A DNA stretch of 64,000 bases from Brumimicrobium sp033722555 (GCA_033722555.1 JAWVYS010000011.1:13609-77608); one strand, 5' to 3'; shown: positions 7,843 to 17,385, counted from the stretch's first letter. The notes: generated from the letters alone by a model not told the origin. Made by a program: numbers and translations.

Positions 7843-8238
7843 ATGATTTTTTTAGCACTCGATATCGCAAGGTTAATCGCTAATATTGCCTGGATATCAC
7901 TTTTTGTCATCGTATTTCTCATTCTTTACCGATTACTGCTCAAAAGGTTAAAGAAAGGCAGGCAGGATCAAAGCAATTATATAAAACTTATGACTCCGGA
8001 ACAACACCCCGCCTCGGGAAAAGTGAGGTTTTTCATAGATCTTCAAAAAGAAACAAATGTAAAATTCAGTTTTCAGGCCGTAGGTCAGGAAGAAGAAAAG
8101 ATCGTACTTCATGAAACAATTCAGGCAGGGGGAAAAGTCATTCCTTTCGACACCACTGATGTAGCCAATGGCACCTATTATTTCACCCTTACAACCGACA
8201 ATCAAAAAATTACCAAAAAGATAGTTGTTTCAAACTGA
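7843..8238 (+). CDS. Membrane-anchored beta-sandwich protein
   Basis: One membrane helix (about 10-30) is followed by a basic stretch (LLLKRLKKGR) and then a small beta-rich domain (50-131) ending GTYYFTLTTDNQKITKKIVVSN. That ending resembles the FlgD/T9SS sorting-domain fold, but no signal peptide cleavage site is present, so the helix is more likely a membrane anchor than part of an exported substrate. The basic residues after the helix suggest the domain may face the cytoplasm, which would be odd for such a fold. It starts directly after the DUF493 stop codon. Function unknown. Confidence 0.65.
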   Translation: MIFLALDIARLIANIAWISLFVIVFLILYRLLLKRLKKGRQDQSNYIKLMTPEQHPASGKVRFFIDLQKETNVKFSFQAVGQEEEKIVLHETIQAGGKVIPFDTTDVANGTYYFTLTTDNQKITKKIVVSN

Positions 8239-8308
8239 AGATCATTCAGGCCCTGCAAAATATTCCTTGAAAAAAATTGTTATACTTGTATAACTAAATT
8301 AAAGACAA

Positions 8309-8944
8309 ATGAAGAAGTGTGTTTTTCTGCTGATATTCCTCGTAAACCTGTCTGTATTCGCTCAAACGGATTTTCAACCGACGGGTTCTTTTAAGGTAGA
8401 AATAGCACTTCCAAACAATGCCACGAACATCGCTTTCCGCGATCAGTTACAAGGACTTGTTGCACTCACTCCCTCCTATCAGCATACCTTCGGAAGTACC
8501 TTTTCCGTGGGGGCGGGATTGCGGTATTCGTACTTCAACGTGAATCAGTTTAAAAACAACGTTGGACTCTCAGGAGGAATGCACATAGCCGGAGTTTTCG
8601 GTAAAATTGGTCAGGAAAAATTCTACGGTAATTTCGGTCTGGATTATGGAGTTCGTGCCGGTTATGCCTTAAATATTTCAACCACCAATAAACTAAGAGA
8701 AGCAGGACGTTCCCCACATATTTTTGACGGAGGTTTCGTAGAACCAACCATAGGGCTGGCACTCATGGCCGATGAAAGAAGCTCTTTCCGTCTTGCACTG
8801 TCCTACGCTTTTCATGGATTCACCTTGAAACCGGGTCATCTGGGTCTGGACGACTTCTCGGGTTATCCCGACGACAAACTGGATAGGTTCACTTCGTTTT
8901 TCTGCATTGGCTTTGGTTATTCCTATTATTTTGGAATTAACTGA
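8309..8944 (+). CDS. Outer-membrane beta-barrel-like protein
   Basis: A signal peptide (MKKCVFLLIFLVNLSVFAQ) leads a 211-residue protein with alternating hydrophobic strands and aromatic girdles (for example VGAGLRYSYFNVNQF and FFCIGFGYSYYFGIN at the C-terminus). This pattern fits an 8-strand outer-membrane barrel. Ligand and role are unknown. It has its own 70-nt upstream gap and no obvious operon partner; the next gene is dnaE, 146 nt downstream. Confidence 0.7.
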   Translation: MKKCVFLLIFLVNLSVFAQTDFQPTGSFKVEIALPNNATNIAFRDQLQGLVALTPSYQHTFGSTFSVGAGLRYSYFNVNQFKNNVGLSGGMHIAGVFGKIGQEKFYGNFGLDYGVRAGYALNISTTNKLREAGRSPHIFDGGFVEPTIGLALMADERSSFRLALSYAFHGFTLKPGHLGLDDFSGYPDDKLDRFTSFFCIGFGYSYYFGIN

Positions 8945-9062
8945 TACCATTTCCTTTTCCTCAATATCCTCATAGATCGAATCATTTCGTTCTCTTTCCG
9001 CCATGTGTAAAACTTCTCAAAAGTTGGAGCTAAAATAGCACGAAAAAAGAGGTGATATTTCG

Positions 9063-9070
9063 TATTTTTG
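9063..9070 (+). promoter_or_regulatory. -7 box of dnaE promoter
   Basis: TATTTTTG matches the Bacteroidota TAnnTTTG box and lies 20 nt before the dnaE ATG. No convincing TTG was found at the expected upstream spacing. Confidence 0.5.
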
Positions 9071-9090
9071 AAGGTAAATTCAGCAGCTAG

Positions 9091-12000
9091 ATGTATATTA
9101 TTTTTGATACAGAGACCACCGGTCTACCGAAGAACTGGAATCTTCCTTATACGGACACAGATAACTGGCCGAGATGTATACAGATCGCCTGGCAGTTACA
9201 TGATGACCTGGGGAACCTCATCGAGGCCAAGGACTTCCTTGTTAGACCCGATGGTTTTGATATACCTTATGATGCTGAAAGAATTCACGGAATTTCAACC
9301 TTGCTTGCTGAAAAAGAGGGAGAACCTCTGGAAAAGGTACTCAAGGAATTCAACGAAGCGCTCTCAAAAGCAAAATTTGTAGTTGGACAAAATGTAGGTT
9401 TCGACTTAAATGTCCTAGGATGTGAATTTATCCGACAGGAGTTGCCGACTGAAATGCACGAGCTACCTGTGCTGGATACCTGTACGGAAGTAACAGCCAA
9501 CCTCTGTAAAATCCCCGGCGGTCGCGGAGGTAAATTTAAACTTCCAACCCTTACCGAACTGCACGACTTCCTCTTTGGGGTTCCTTTTGAGGAGGCGCAT
9601 AACGCCACGGCAGACGTTGAGGCTACAACGCGCTGTTTTTTCGAACTGGTAAGAAGAAGAATTTTCACGGCTGAGGAGCTCGGTGCTAATGAACAGTATT
9701 TCGAAGCATTTTTACGTGAAAATCCTGATCCTGTTCAGCCTGTCGGGTTACGGCATGAAAACCTGAAAGAAAAAAGTCAGGCCCTGAAGGATAAATTTAC
9801 CGAAGAAACCGTTATTTCCGAAGAGGAAATAGAAGAGGGTCTTGCGCAACTGGAAGATGTCTCTTTCGTTCATTTGCACAATCACACCCAGTTCTCGGTG
9901 CTGCAATCCACCTCCAATGTCAAAGCTTTAATAAATAAAGCGGCTGAATACAATATGCCTGCTGTCGCTCTCACGGATACGGGCAATATGATGGCTGCAT
10001 TTCATTTTGAAAAATTCGTTACGGCTCACAACAAAGCGATCAAGGCAGAAAGAGAAGAAGCTGAAAAAAACGGTGAGAAATTTACCAAAAAGGAGATAAC
10101 GCCGATCATAGGCTGCGAATTCCATGTATGTGAAGACCATACTGATAAAACCGTCAAGGATAACGGCTATCAGATTGTAATGCTCGCTAAAAATAAAAAC
10201 GGGTATCACAACCTCGCCAAAATGTCTTCCATTGCATTTACTGAAGGAAAGTATTATGTGCCGCGGATAGACAAAGGCATTGTTGAAAAATATAAGGAAG
10301 ACATCATCGTCCTGTCAGGAAACATGTATGGCGAAATACCTTCCAAAATTTTAAATATAGGTGAAAACCAGGCTGAGGAAGCTCTGATCTGGTGGAAAGA
10401 GCAATTCGGAGAGGATTTTTACCTGGAAATCATGCGCCATGATCAGGAGGATGAAAGACGTGTCAATGAGGTGCTTTTAAAGTTTGCCTCGAAGCACGGT
10501 GTGAAGGTTGTTGCCACGAACAATACTTTTTACATCGATAAAAAAGATGCCTTGGTTCACGATATTTTGCTGTGCATCAAGGACGGTGAAATGGTAGAAA
10601 CACCGAAAGGAAAGGGACGCGGTTTCCGATTTGGACTTCCCAACGACAATTATTATTTCAAATCACCCGGTGAGATGAAGGAACTCTTTGCCGATATTCC
10701 CGAGGCAATTGAGAATACGATGGAGATCGCCGGAAAATGTGAGAAATATACGCTCGCCAGCGAAATACTCCTCCCGGCATTCGACATTCCTGAGGAATTC
10801 ATGGACGAAACCGATCAGGTGAACGGAACCAAGAACGGAGAGAATAATTACCTGAGACACCTCACGTATGAGGGTGCGAAAAAAAGATACGGTGAGATTA
10901 CGGACGAAATAAGGGAACGTCTGGATTTTGAGCTGGAAACCATTGCCAATACCGGATATCCGGGTTATTTCCTAATCGTTCAGGACTTTTGCAACGCGGC
11001 GCGCGAGATGGGAGTTGTAGTAGGTCCGGGAAGGGGTTCTGCTGCAGGTTCGGCCGTTGCTTATTGCACGGGGATCACCAACATAGACCCCATTGAATAC
11101 GACCTCCTTTTTGAGCGTTTTCTTAATCCGGATCGTGTTTCCATGCCCGATATTGATATAGACTTTGATGACGAAGGGAGAGGAAAGATCATCGACTGGG
11201 TAATCGACAAATACGGCGCTAATCAGGTCGCACAAATCATTACCTACGGTACAATGGCCGCTAAATCCTCAGTGAGGGATACTGCGCGCGTATTGAATCT
11301 CCCCTTGTTTGAAGCCGACAGGCTCGCAAAACTGGTTCCGGATATTTCTCTGAAAAAATTATTCGGGCTTGGCGATACCGAATTGGCGGAAGTGCTTAAA
11401 AACAATCAGGAAAATATTGTTAAGGCCAATCAGTTGAAGCAAATAGCTGCGGGTAGTGATCTTCCTGCTGAAGTGATTCAGAAAGCGCGAAACCTGGAAG
11501 GAAATGTACGTAATACAGGGATACATGCTTGCGGAGTGATAATCACACCGGGAGACATCACCAATTATGTGCCTGTTGCTTTAGCCAAGGATTCCGACAT
11601 GTACTGCACACAGTTCGACAACTCGGTGGTAGAGGAAGCCGGACTGTTAAAAATGGACTTCCTTGGATTAAAAACGCTGACACTTATCAAGGATGCTGTA
11701 GCTTTCGTAAAAGAACGTCATGGTATCCAGTTGGTGCCGGATGATTTTCCCTTAGACGACGAAAAAACCTACGAATTGTTCCAGCGCGGTGAAACGGTTG
11801 GTGTCTTCCAGTACGAATCCGCGGGTATGCAGAAATACATGCGGGAGTTGAAGCCCACGGTTTTTGCAGACCTCATAGCAATGAATGCGCTTTACCGACC
11901 CGGTCCACTGGAATATATACCTTCATTCATTCGCAGGAAGCATGGTGAGGAGGAAATTATTTACGACCTTGATGCATGTAAGGAGTATCTTGAAGAAACT

Positions 12001-13455
12001 TACGGAATCACGGTTTATCAGGAGCAGGTAATGCTTCTTTCACAGAAACTGGCAGGATTTACCAAGGGTGAAGCCGATACCCTCCGAAAAGCCATGGGTA
12101 AAAAGAAGTTTGATCTTCTTGAAAAACTTAAGCCAAAGTTTTTGAATCAAGGACACGAAAGAGGACACGATAAGGATAAACTGGAAAAAATCTGGCGGGA
12201 CTGGGAAGCATTTGCCTCCTATGCATTCAACAAATCGCACTCGACATGTTATGCCTGGATCGCTTATCAGACGGCATTTCTTAAGGCCAATTATCCTGCT
12301 GAGTATATGGCTTCTGTACTCAGTAATAACATGAATGACATCAAGCAGGTAACTTTCTTTATGGAGGAATGCCGCCGAATGGAAATCCCTGTTTTGGGTC
12401 CAGATGTGAATGAATCCAATTTCAAATTTACCGTAAACAAGGAAGGGGCAATTCGCTTTGGCCTAGGAGCCATCAAAGGAGTGGGTTCAGGTCCTGTAGA
12501 CGCATTGGTGGAGGAAAGAACAGAAAACGGTCCTTTCCGGGATATTTTCGATGTCACTAAGCGGGTGAATCTCCGATATTGTAACAAAAAGGCTTTTGAA
12601 TCCCTGGCGCTCGCAGGTGCTTTTGATTCTTTCCGAAATATCCATCGCGCTCAGTATTTCGCCGAGGACAATGGAAAATCTTTTTTAACGAATGCTATCA
12701 AATTCGGGGCGAGTCATCAGGAAAGCCTGAATTCAAGTCAGGCCAGCCTATTCGGCGGGTCAACAGGTGTTGCGACTCCTGCCCCAACCATTCCTCAGGT
12801 ACCCGAATGGTCTTCCCTTCAGCAGCTGAACAAGGAAAAGGAAGTCGTAGGGATTTATATTTCCGGCCATCCGCTTGACGACTATAAAATTGACATTGAT
12901 TCATTCTGTACCGGAACGATCGGAGACATTATACACCTTGATCAGAATCAGAACCGGGAATTCACGGTCGCTGCGATCATCACAGAAGTTGAACACAGAC
13001 ATACGCGCAAGGGTGATCCTTTCGGAACGATCCTGATTGAAGATTACAACGATTCCACGAAATTATTTCTCTTCAGGGAGGATTACGGTAAATTCAAGGA
13101 CTATATGTCTGAAGGTGCTTTCATATATCTGGTAGGAAAGGTACAGCCTAAACGTTGGAAAAACGATGAATTCGAATTTAAAGTGCACAAGATAGATTTC
13201 CTTTCAGGTCTGCGTGAACAGAAAACCCAGGCATTAAAAATCAAGGTTGCATTAAAAAGAGTTAATCACAGTTTTATAGAGGACATAGATAAACTCTTCA
13301 AGGAAAATCAGGGAAGATATCAGGTAAAATTCAACGTGTATGATACAGTGAACGATCTGGAGGTTGACCTTCCCTCGAGATTTGTAAAGGTGGACATCAA
13401 TAATAAATTTCTGGCTTCTCTGCGAAGGTTTGATCTGGAATATGCACTCGAATAA
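9091..13455 (+). CDS. dnaE: DNA polymerase III alpha subunit with N-terminal DnaQ-like exonuclease
   Basis: This is the replicative polymerase, 1454 residues, longer than the E. coli enzyme (1160) because a DEDDh 3'-5' exonuclease is fused in front. Exo motifs: FDTETTGLP (5-13), GQNVGFDLN (about 100) and HNATADVEAT (about 170). The PHP domain begins near 263 (VHLHNHTQFS). Polymerase motifs include GPGRGSAAGS (about 645) and the catalytic aspartates in PDIDIDFDD (about 686-694). QASLFGG (about 1217) fits a beta-clamp-binding motif, followed by the OB fold. The fusion, with proofreading in cis, is known from Bacteroidota. Transcribed ahead of the pterin genes with a 103-nt gap that has its own -7 box. 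Confidence 0.97.
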   Translation: MYIIFDTETTGLPKNWNLPYTDTDNWPRCIQIAWQLHDDLGNLIEAKDFLVRPDGFDIPYDAERIHGISTLLAEKEGEPLEKVLKEFNEALSKAKFVVGQNVGFDLNVLGCEFIRQELPTEMHELPVLDTCTEVTANLCKIPGGRGGKFKLPTLTELHDFLFGVPFEEAHNATADVEATTRCFFELVRRRIFTAEELGANEQYFEAFLRENPDPVQPVGLRHENLKEKSQALKDKFTEETVISEEEIEEGLAQLEDVSFVHLHNHTQFSVLQSTSNVKALINKAAEYNMPAVALTDTGNMMAAFHFEKFVTAHNKAIKAEREEAEKNGEKFTKKEITPIIGCEFHVCEDHTDKTVKDNGYQIVMLAKNKNGYHNLAKMSSIAFTEGKYYVPRIDKGIVEKYKEDIIVLSGNMYGEIPSKILNIGENQAEEALIWWKEQFGEDFYLEIMRHDQEDERRVNEVLLKFASKHGVKVVATNNTFYIDKKDALVHDILLCIKDGEMVETPKGKGRGFRFGLPNDNYYFKSPGEMKELFADIPEAIENTMEIAGKCEKYTLASEILLPAFDIPEEFMDETDQVNGTKNGENNYLRHLTYEGAKKRYGEITDEIRERLDFELETIANTGYPGYFLIVQDFCNAAREMGVVVGPGRGSAAGSAVAYCTGITNIDPIEYDLLFERFLNPDRVSMPDIDIDFDDEGRGKIIDWVIDKYGANQVAQIITYGTMAAKSSVRDTARVLNLPLFEADRLAKLVPDISLKKLFGLGDTELAEVLKNNQENIVKANQLKQIAAGSDLPAEVIQKARNLEGNVRNTGIHACGVIITPGDITNYVPVALAKDSDMYCTQFDNSVVEEAGLLKMDFLGLKTLTLIKDAVAFVKERHGIQLVPDDFPLDDEKTYELFQRGETVGVFQYESAGMQKYMRELKPTVFADLIAMNALYRPGPLEYIPSFIRRKHGEEEIIYDLDACKEYLEETYGITVYQEQVMLLSQKLAGFTKGEADTLRKAMGKKKFDLLEKLKPKFLNQGHERGHDKDKLEKIWRDWEAFASYAFNKSHSTCYAWIAYQTAFLKANYPAEYMASVLSNNMNDIKQVTFFMEECRRMEIPVLGPDVNESNFKFTVNKEGAIRFGLGAIKGVGSGPVDALVEERTENGPFRDIFDVTKRVNLRYCNKKAFESLALAGAFDSFRNIHRAQYFAEDNGKSFLTNAIKFGASHQESLNSSQASLFGGSTGVATPAPTIPQVPEWSSLQQLNKEKEVVGIYISGHPLDDYKIDIDSFCTGTIGDIIHLDQNQNREFTVAAIITEVEHRHTRKGDPFGTILIEDYNDSTKLFLFREDYGKFKDYMSEGAFIYLVGKVQPKRWKNDEFEFKVHKIDFLSGLREQKTQALKIKVALKRVNHSFIEDIDKLFKENQGRYQVKFNVYDTVNDLEVDLPSRFVKVDINNKFLASLRRFDLEYALE

Positions 13456-13532
13456 AAGGTTCAGATTAAAATCCGAGAAAACTTATTTAAATAATGTTGA
13501 AGGCTCGAACAATTCATTTCATCGAACGTTTG

Positions 13533-13540
13533 TATCTTTG
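13533..13540 (+). promoter_or_regulatory. -7 box upstream of the pterin synthase gene
   Basis: TATCTTTG is a full match to TAnnTTTG, 18 nt before the TTG start at 13559, which supports independent transcription of the pterin genes from dnaE. Confidence 0.5.
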
Positions 13541-13558
13541 TAATTAAATTTTTTCAGT

Positions 13559-13990
13559 TTGAAAACAGTTTATATTACGCGAAGAGAACATTTTAATGCC
13601 GCCCACAAGTTGTGGAGAGAAGATTGGAGTGAAGAAAAAAATGATGCCGTATTTGGAAAGTGCAGCAATAAAAACTGGCACGGACATAATTTCAACATTT
13701 TTGTAACTGTGAAAGGATACCCTTCTGAGGATACCGGGTTTGTAATGAATCTTAAAGATTTAAGTAAAATCATGAAAGAATTCGTTGTTGAACCATTGGA
13801 CCATAAAAATCTGAACCTGGATGTCCCTTTCATGAAAGGTCTTCTCGCCTCAACCGAAAATCTGGTTATTAAAATCTGGGAGCAAATTGAAGCTCCTGTT
13901 CGCGCCGCGGGAGGTGAACTCGTAAAAATCAAACTTGAAGAAACGGAGAATAATTACGTGGAATATTACGGGGGAAGAGAACCCTTTTAA
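13559..13990 (+). CDS. 6-pyruvoyl-tetrahydropterin synthase, eukaryotic-type (PTPS/QueD superfamily)
   Basis: The start is TTG; the first in-frame ATG lies well inside conserved sequence. Zinc ligands are HFNAAH (9-14) and HGH (43-45). The catalytic Cys is in GKCSNKNWHGHN, with five residues between Cys and HGH, as in animal PTPS, whereas E. coli QueD has three. Further animal-PTPS-like features are VMNLKDL, PLDHKNLNLDVP, a STEN motif and EETENNYVEYY. The product of FolE, 7,8-dihydroneopterin triphosphate, is the substrate. The motif favours 6-pyruvoyltetrahydropterin (biopterin route) over queuosine synthesis, though dual activity is possible. folE starts 21 nt downstream. Confidence 0.85.
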   Translation: MKTVYITRREHFNAAHKLWREDWSEEKNDAVFGKCSNKNWHGHNFNIFVTVKGYPSEDTGFVMNLKDLSKIMKEFVVEPLDHKNLNLDVPFMKGLLASTENLVIKIWEQIEAPVRAAGGELVKIKLEETENNYVEYYGGREPF

Positions 13991-14011
13991 ACACGCGAAA
14001 AATTAATTAAG

Positions 14012-14605
14012 TTGGATAAAGATTACGATTACGACGAAAAACTTACGAAAAAACTAACGGAAGTTTATACAGGAATACTGAAGGATCTTGGAGAAGACCC
14101 TTACCGTGAAGGATTGATGAAGACCCCTGAGAGAATCGCAAAAGCTATGCAATTCCTTACGCAGGGATACGATCAGAATCCGGACGAAATATTAAAAACT
14201 GCGCTTTTCAAAGAAGATTACTCCGAGATGGTGATCGTTAAGGATATTGAGGTGTATTCTCAGTGCGAACATCACATGCTACCTTTCTACGGTAAAGCAC
14301 ACATTGCATACATACCAAACGGAACAATTGTGGGATTGAGTAAAGTTCCACGTATCGTTGATGCCTACGCCAGAAGGTTACAAGTTCAGGAAAGACTGAC
14401 AATAGAAATTAGGGACTGTATTGAAAGAACGATAAAACCGAAAGGTGTTGCGGTTGTGCTCGAATGTAATCACATGTGCATGCAGATGCGTGGTGTACAG
14501 AAGCAGAATTCATCCACTACTACATCTGCTTTTACCGGCTTGTTTTTGAGAAATGACAGTACCCGAAAAGAATTCATCAATTTGATCCAGGCGAATCTGC
14601 ATTAA
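14012..14605 (+). CDS. folE: GTP cyclohydrolase I
   Basis: It converts GTP to 7,8-dihydroneopterin triphosphate, the entry step to folate, biopterin and queuosine. The 197-residue length is typical of the homodecameric type I enzyme. Zinc ligands are in SQCEHHMLPF (Cys, His) and ECNHMCMQMRG (second Cys); GKAHIAYIPNG and GLSKVPRIVDAYARRLQVQE are the conserved core, and QNSSTTTSAFTG the C-terminal active-site loop. It starts with TTG, 21 nt after the pterin synthase stop; the next Met is inside the conserved N-terminal helix region. The two genes form a natural substrate-product pair. Confidence 0.95.
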   Translation: MDKDYDYDEKLTKKLTEVYTGILKDLGEDPYREGLMKTPERIAKAMQFLTQGYDQNPDEILKTALFKEDYSEMVIVKDIEVYSQCEHHMLPFYGKAHIAYIPNGTIVGLSKVPRIVDAYARRLQVQERLTIEIRDCIERTIKPKGVAVVLECNHMCMQMRGVQKQNSSTTTSAFTGLFLRNDSTRKEFINLIQANLH

Positions 14606-14623
14606 ATAACAGGTGTTTAAAAT

Positions 14624-16051
14624 TTAAGATTTTTTAGAGGAGGCAATACGCTTTAGCATCCCCTTGAATATAAACCCGTGAAAGGGCCAAACTGCGTACC
14701 AATATAAACGTCCTTTAAGTCCTTTGGGCCTGAATGTAGCAGTTTGAATGACTCTTCCTCCCTCAAGCTTAAATTCCAACCATGCCTCACCGGGGAGTTT
14801 CATCTCCGCGAAAAGAATGAGTTTGCATTCCGACTTATCGGCATAAAGAACGCGCCAGAAATCCAAAGCATCTCCCACGGAAATATTACTCGGATGTGTT
14901 CTGCCCCTGCGAAGACCAACCCCACCGACCAGTTTATCCAAAAATCCTCTGATCTTCCATAACCAGTTCAGGTAATACCAGCCTGTTTTCCCGCCTATCG
15001 CCCATATTTTCTCAATGGTCTTTTCTTTATCGTCGTATTCACGTTCACGCTTATCGATGAAACAGCCCTGTTTCGGAATCTCAGAGAAATCGGAAAGCCG
15101 TTTTTCGAAATCACTGCTCGTGAGTGCGTCCTTCCAGCTTGAAACCGTTTTATTGCTGTCTACCGCCTTCAAAGTGAAATCAAGTGCTTCCTTATACCCG
15201 GCGGGCTTTATATCCAGTCTTTGGTTGATGTCGCTCGGAGAACAAACAACTTCAACCTTCATACTATCCACCAGAGAAGTAGCCAGTTTATACGAAGTAG
15301 AGGTAATGAAGTATAACCAGTAGGAGGAAAGTTTCGGTGTCATTACAGGCACTATAAAGATTCTGCGTTTCAATCCCCTGCACTCGGCATAACCTAGCAA
15401 CATCTCTTTATACGTCAGCACGTCGGGACTGCCGATATCATAAGCCGCATCGTAAACCTTTTCGTTAAGTAGTCCTTTCGAAAGAAATTTCAGCACATCC
15501 CTAATTCCAATCGGTTGACAATTGGTTCTGAGCCATTTTGGAGCAACCATAATCGGCAATTTCTCTACAAGATCACGAATAATCTCAAAAGACGCACTCC
15601 CCGAACCGATGACAATTCCCGCCCGAAAGGTCGTCAGATGAAAATCACCTTTACTCAAGATATTTTCTACCTCTTTTCTGGATGCCAGATGTTCAGAAAG
15701 TTCCTCTTCGTTAACAATACCACTCAGATAGATGGTTTGCTTGCATGAGCTACCTTTCAGCGAAGAGATAAAATTATTTGCAGCCTTTTCCTCCAGAGAT
15801 TTAAAATCCTTGTGGGAGGCCATAGAATGAATCAGGTAATAGGCGGCATCGATGTCCTTAGGAATATTCTTCAATGTATCCTCTTTGAGAAAGTCTACTT
15901 CGACCGCCTCAATATTCTTTCGGTATTTTTCGTCCGGATTGAAACGATTTTTATCCCGCACACAGCAGACAACCTCGCAACCTTGCTCTACAAGAACGGA
16001 AAGCAATCTTTTGCCAATATATCCTGTGGCTCCGGTGAGAAGAACCCTCAT
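14624..16051 (-). CDS. SDR-type NAD(P)-binding protein with DUF2867 domain
   Basis: The N-terminus has the extended/atypical SDR fold with the glycine motif TGATGYIG (7-14) and NmrA-like features (DAAYYLIHSM). A C-terminal DUF2867 region follows (about 320-475: WWYLNWLWKIRG-like, GDALDFWRVL, AEMKLPGEAWLEF, RPKGLKGRLYWYAVWPFH). This two-domain layout, near 475 residues, is a recognised bacterial family of unknown substrate. It converges on folE with only an 18-nt gap and no clear terminator between them. Confidence 0.85.
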   Translation of the reverse strand: MRVLLTGATGYIGKRLLSVLVEQGCEVVCCVRDKNRFNPDEKYRKNIEAVEVDFLKEDTLKNIPKDIDAAYYLIHSMASHKDFKSLEEKAANNFISSLKGSSCKQTIYLSGIVNEEELSEHLASRKEVENILSKGDFHLTTFRAGIVIGSGSASFEIIRDLVEKLPIMVAPKWLRTNCQPIGIRDVLKFLSKGLLNEKVYDAAYDIGSPDVLTYKEMLLGYAECRGLKRRIFIVPVMTPKLSSYWLYFITSTSYKLATSLVDSMKVEVVCSPSDINQRLDIKPAGYKEALDFTLKAVDSNKTVSSWKDALTSSDFEKRLSDFSEIPKQGCFIDKREREYDDKEKTIEKIWAIGGKTGWYYLNWLWKIRGFLDKLVGGVGLRRGRTHPSNISVGDALDFWRVLYADKSECKLILFAEMKLPGEAWLEFKLEGGRVIQTATFRPKGLKGRLYWYAVWPFHGFIFKGMLKRIASSKKS

Positions 16052-16187
16052 TGATTCTGTCTGTTTTGCAGAACTGAGGTTCTACCATCAGTCGTTTGAA
16101 TTGATACGCTTCGTTGATCGGTCATGACCTGTTTTTAATGTTTAATGTAAAACAGGTCGATGTCCTAAATGTTTTGTTCAACCAATT

Positions 16188-16484
16188 TCAGCGTAATGTG
16201 AAATTTATAGGAATCCTACAACGTGTACGGACATTTTTGCCCTTATGAGTTCCCGGCTTCCAGTTCGGCATATTCCTGATTACTCGAACGGATTCGGCAT
16301 CGATCGGATCAGTAATTCCCCTCAAAATTTTAACTTGAGTGATAGAGCCGTTATCAGCAATGAATTTAACCTCGCAACCCGGAAAGGGTGAATTATCAAG
16401 CGCGTTTATTAAAGAGATCTTGATTTCCTGTCCGAACGCAGTAGCGATAAAGAGACCTAATAAGAGGGAGAAAAAATATTTCAT
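16188..16484 (-). CDS. Secreted mini-protein made of a shortened TonB C-terminal domain
   Basis: Signal peptide MKYFFSLLLGLFIATAFGQ, then about 80 residues that match the second half of a TonB C-terminal domain: GSITQVKILRGITDPIDAESVRVIRNMPNWKPG, then KGKNVRTRCRIPINFTLR. The first helix-strand part and any transmembrane energy-coupling helix are missing, so it cannot act as a normal TonB. It may be a periplasmic competitor or a decayed remnant of a longer gene. Upstream and downstream gaps are about 120-140 nt and carry no related partner. Confidence 0.75.
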   Translation of the reverse strand: MKYFFSLLLGLFIATAFGQEIKISLINALDNSPFPGCEVKFIADNGSITQVKILRGITDPIDAESVRVIRNMPNWKPGTHKGKNVRTRCRIPINFTLR

Positions 16485-16578
16485 ACTTGGATTATTTAAG
16501 TGATTTAGTTACGCGTACAAATATCTTAAAAAAACTAAATTATTAAAAATTAAAGAACCTTACATTACCGAATCACCG

Positions 16579-16586
16579 TATATTTG
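16579..16586 (+). promoter_or_regulatory. -7 box of the Bax inhibitor-1 gene
   Basis: TATATTTG is a full TAnnTTTG match, 21 nt before ATG 16608. Confidence 0.5.
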
Positions 16587-16607
16587 CTTCTACAAAATTG
16601 ATTTAAA

Positions 16608-17327
16608 ATGGAAGACTATTTAGATATACAATCAGATAAACTGATCACTCGCAGCGAGGTAAGAGAATTCTTTACCGGTGTTTACTTTTACATGTTTCTG
16701 GCCTTGATTATTTCCGGAGCCATTTCATGGTATTTAGCGAATTCAGGACTTTTTATAAAATGGTTCATCAATTATGAAACGCAGAGCATTAGTCCGCTCT
16801 TTTATGTTGTGGCTTTCTCACCGCTTGCACTGGTATTCCTGATCCAGGCAAAATACCGATCGTTCTCAATGGGCGTGCTTGTGGGTCTGTTCGTACTTTA
16901 TGCAGCGCTTATAGGAGCTTCAATATCTTCGATTTTCTTTGTTTACAGTCTGGGAGATATCGCATCCACATTCTTTGTAACTGCGGGTGCATTTGCTGCA
17001 ATGGCTGTTTTAGGATATACAACCTCCGTAGATCTTTCCAGAATGGGTAGTTTACTATATATGGCTTTCATTGGAATTTTCATAGCAGCACTTGTGAACT
17101 GGTTTTTGGAAAGCGAGATGCTTGGTTATATTATCTCAATCGTAGGAGTTTTTGTATTCACAGGATTGACTGCTTGGGAAATGCAACGACTAAAAGCAGT
17201 TGCTGAAGACAAATCGATACCTGCGGACGAGCGCAAAAAACAGAGTCTCCTCGGAGGTTTAACGCTGTACATATTGTTTGTGAATCTCTTTTTATCCCTG
17301 CTCCATTTATTGGGAGGAAGAGATTAA
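16608..17327 (+). CDS. Bax inhibitor-1/YccA family membrane protein
   Basis: The 239-residue product shows seven hydrophobic segments in the BI-1 arrangement, with the family-typical FFTGVYFYMFLALIISGAIS at the first helix and TGLTAWEMQRLK plus a final LTLYILFVNLFLSLLHLLGGRD. YccA-type proteins sit in the inner membrane and are linked to ion leak or FtsH regulation. The start ATG 16608 follows a good -7 box. It converges on waaA, sharing a bidirectional hairpin. Confidence 0.9.
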   Translation: MEDYLDIQSDKLITRSEVREFFTGVYFYMFLALIISGAISWYLANSGLFIKWFINYETQSISPLFYVVAFSPLALVFLIQAKYRSFSMGVLVGLFVLYAALIGASISSIFFVYSLGDIASTFFVTAGAFAAMAVLGYTTSVDLSRMGSLLYMAFIGIFIAALVNWFLESEMLGYIISIVGVFVFTGLTAWEMQRLKAVAEDKSIPADERKKQSLLGGLTLYILFVNLFLSLLHLLGGRD

Positions 17328-17352
17328 ATGCGAAAAATTATATTGGTCTTTA

Positions 17353-17385
17353 AGGCGCTTAACCCCGGTTGAGCGTCTTTTTTAT
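17353..17385. terminator. Bidirectional terminator between the BI-1 gene and waaA
   Basis: AGGCGCTTAA and TTGAGCGTCT pair (two wobble/mismatch positions) around CCCCGG and are followed by a T run on the plus strand. The waaA stop codon lies within the stem. Confidence 0.7.

Noticed and set aside
13559..13990. Plain QueD assignment
   Set aside because: The Cys-to-HGH spacing and flanking motifs fit animal-type PTPS better; the queuosine role is kept only as an alternative.
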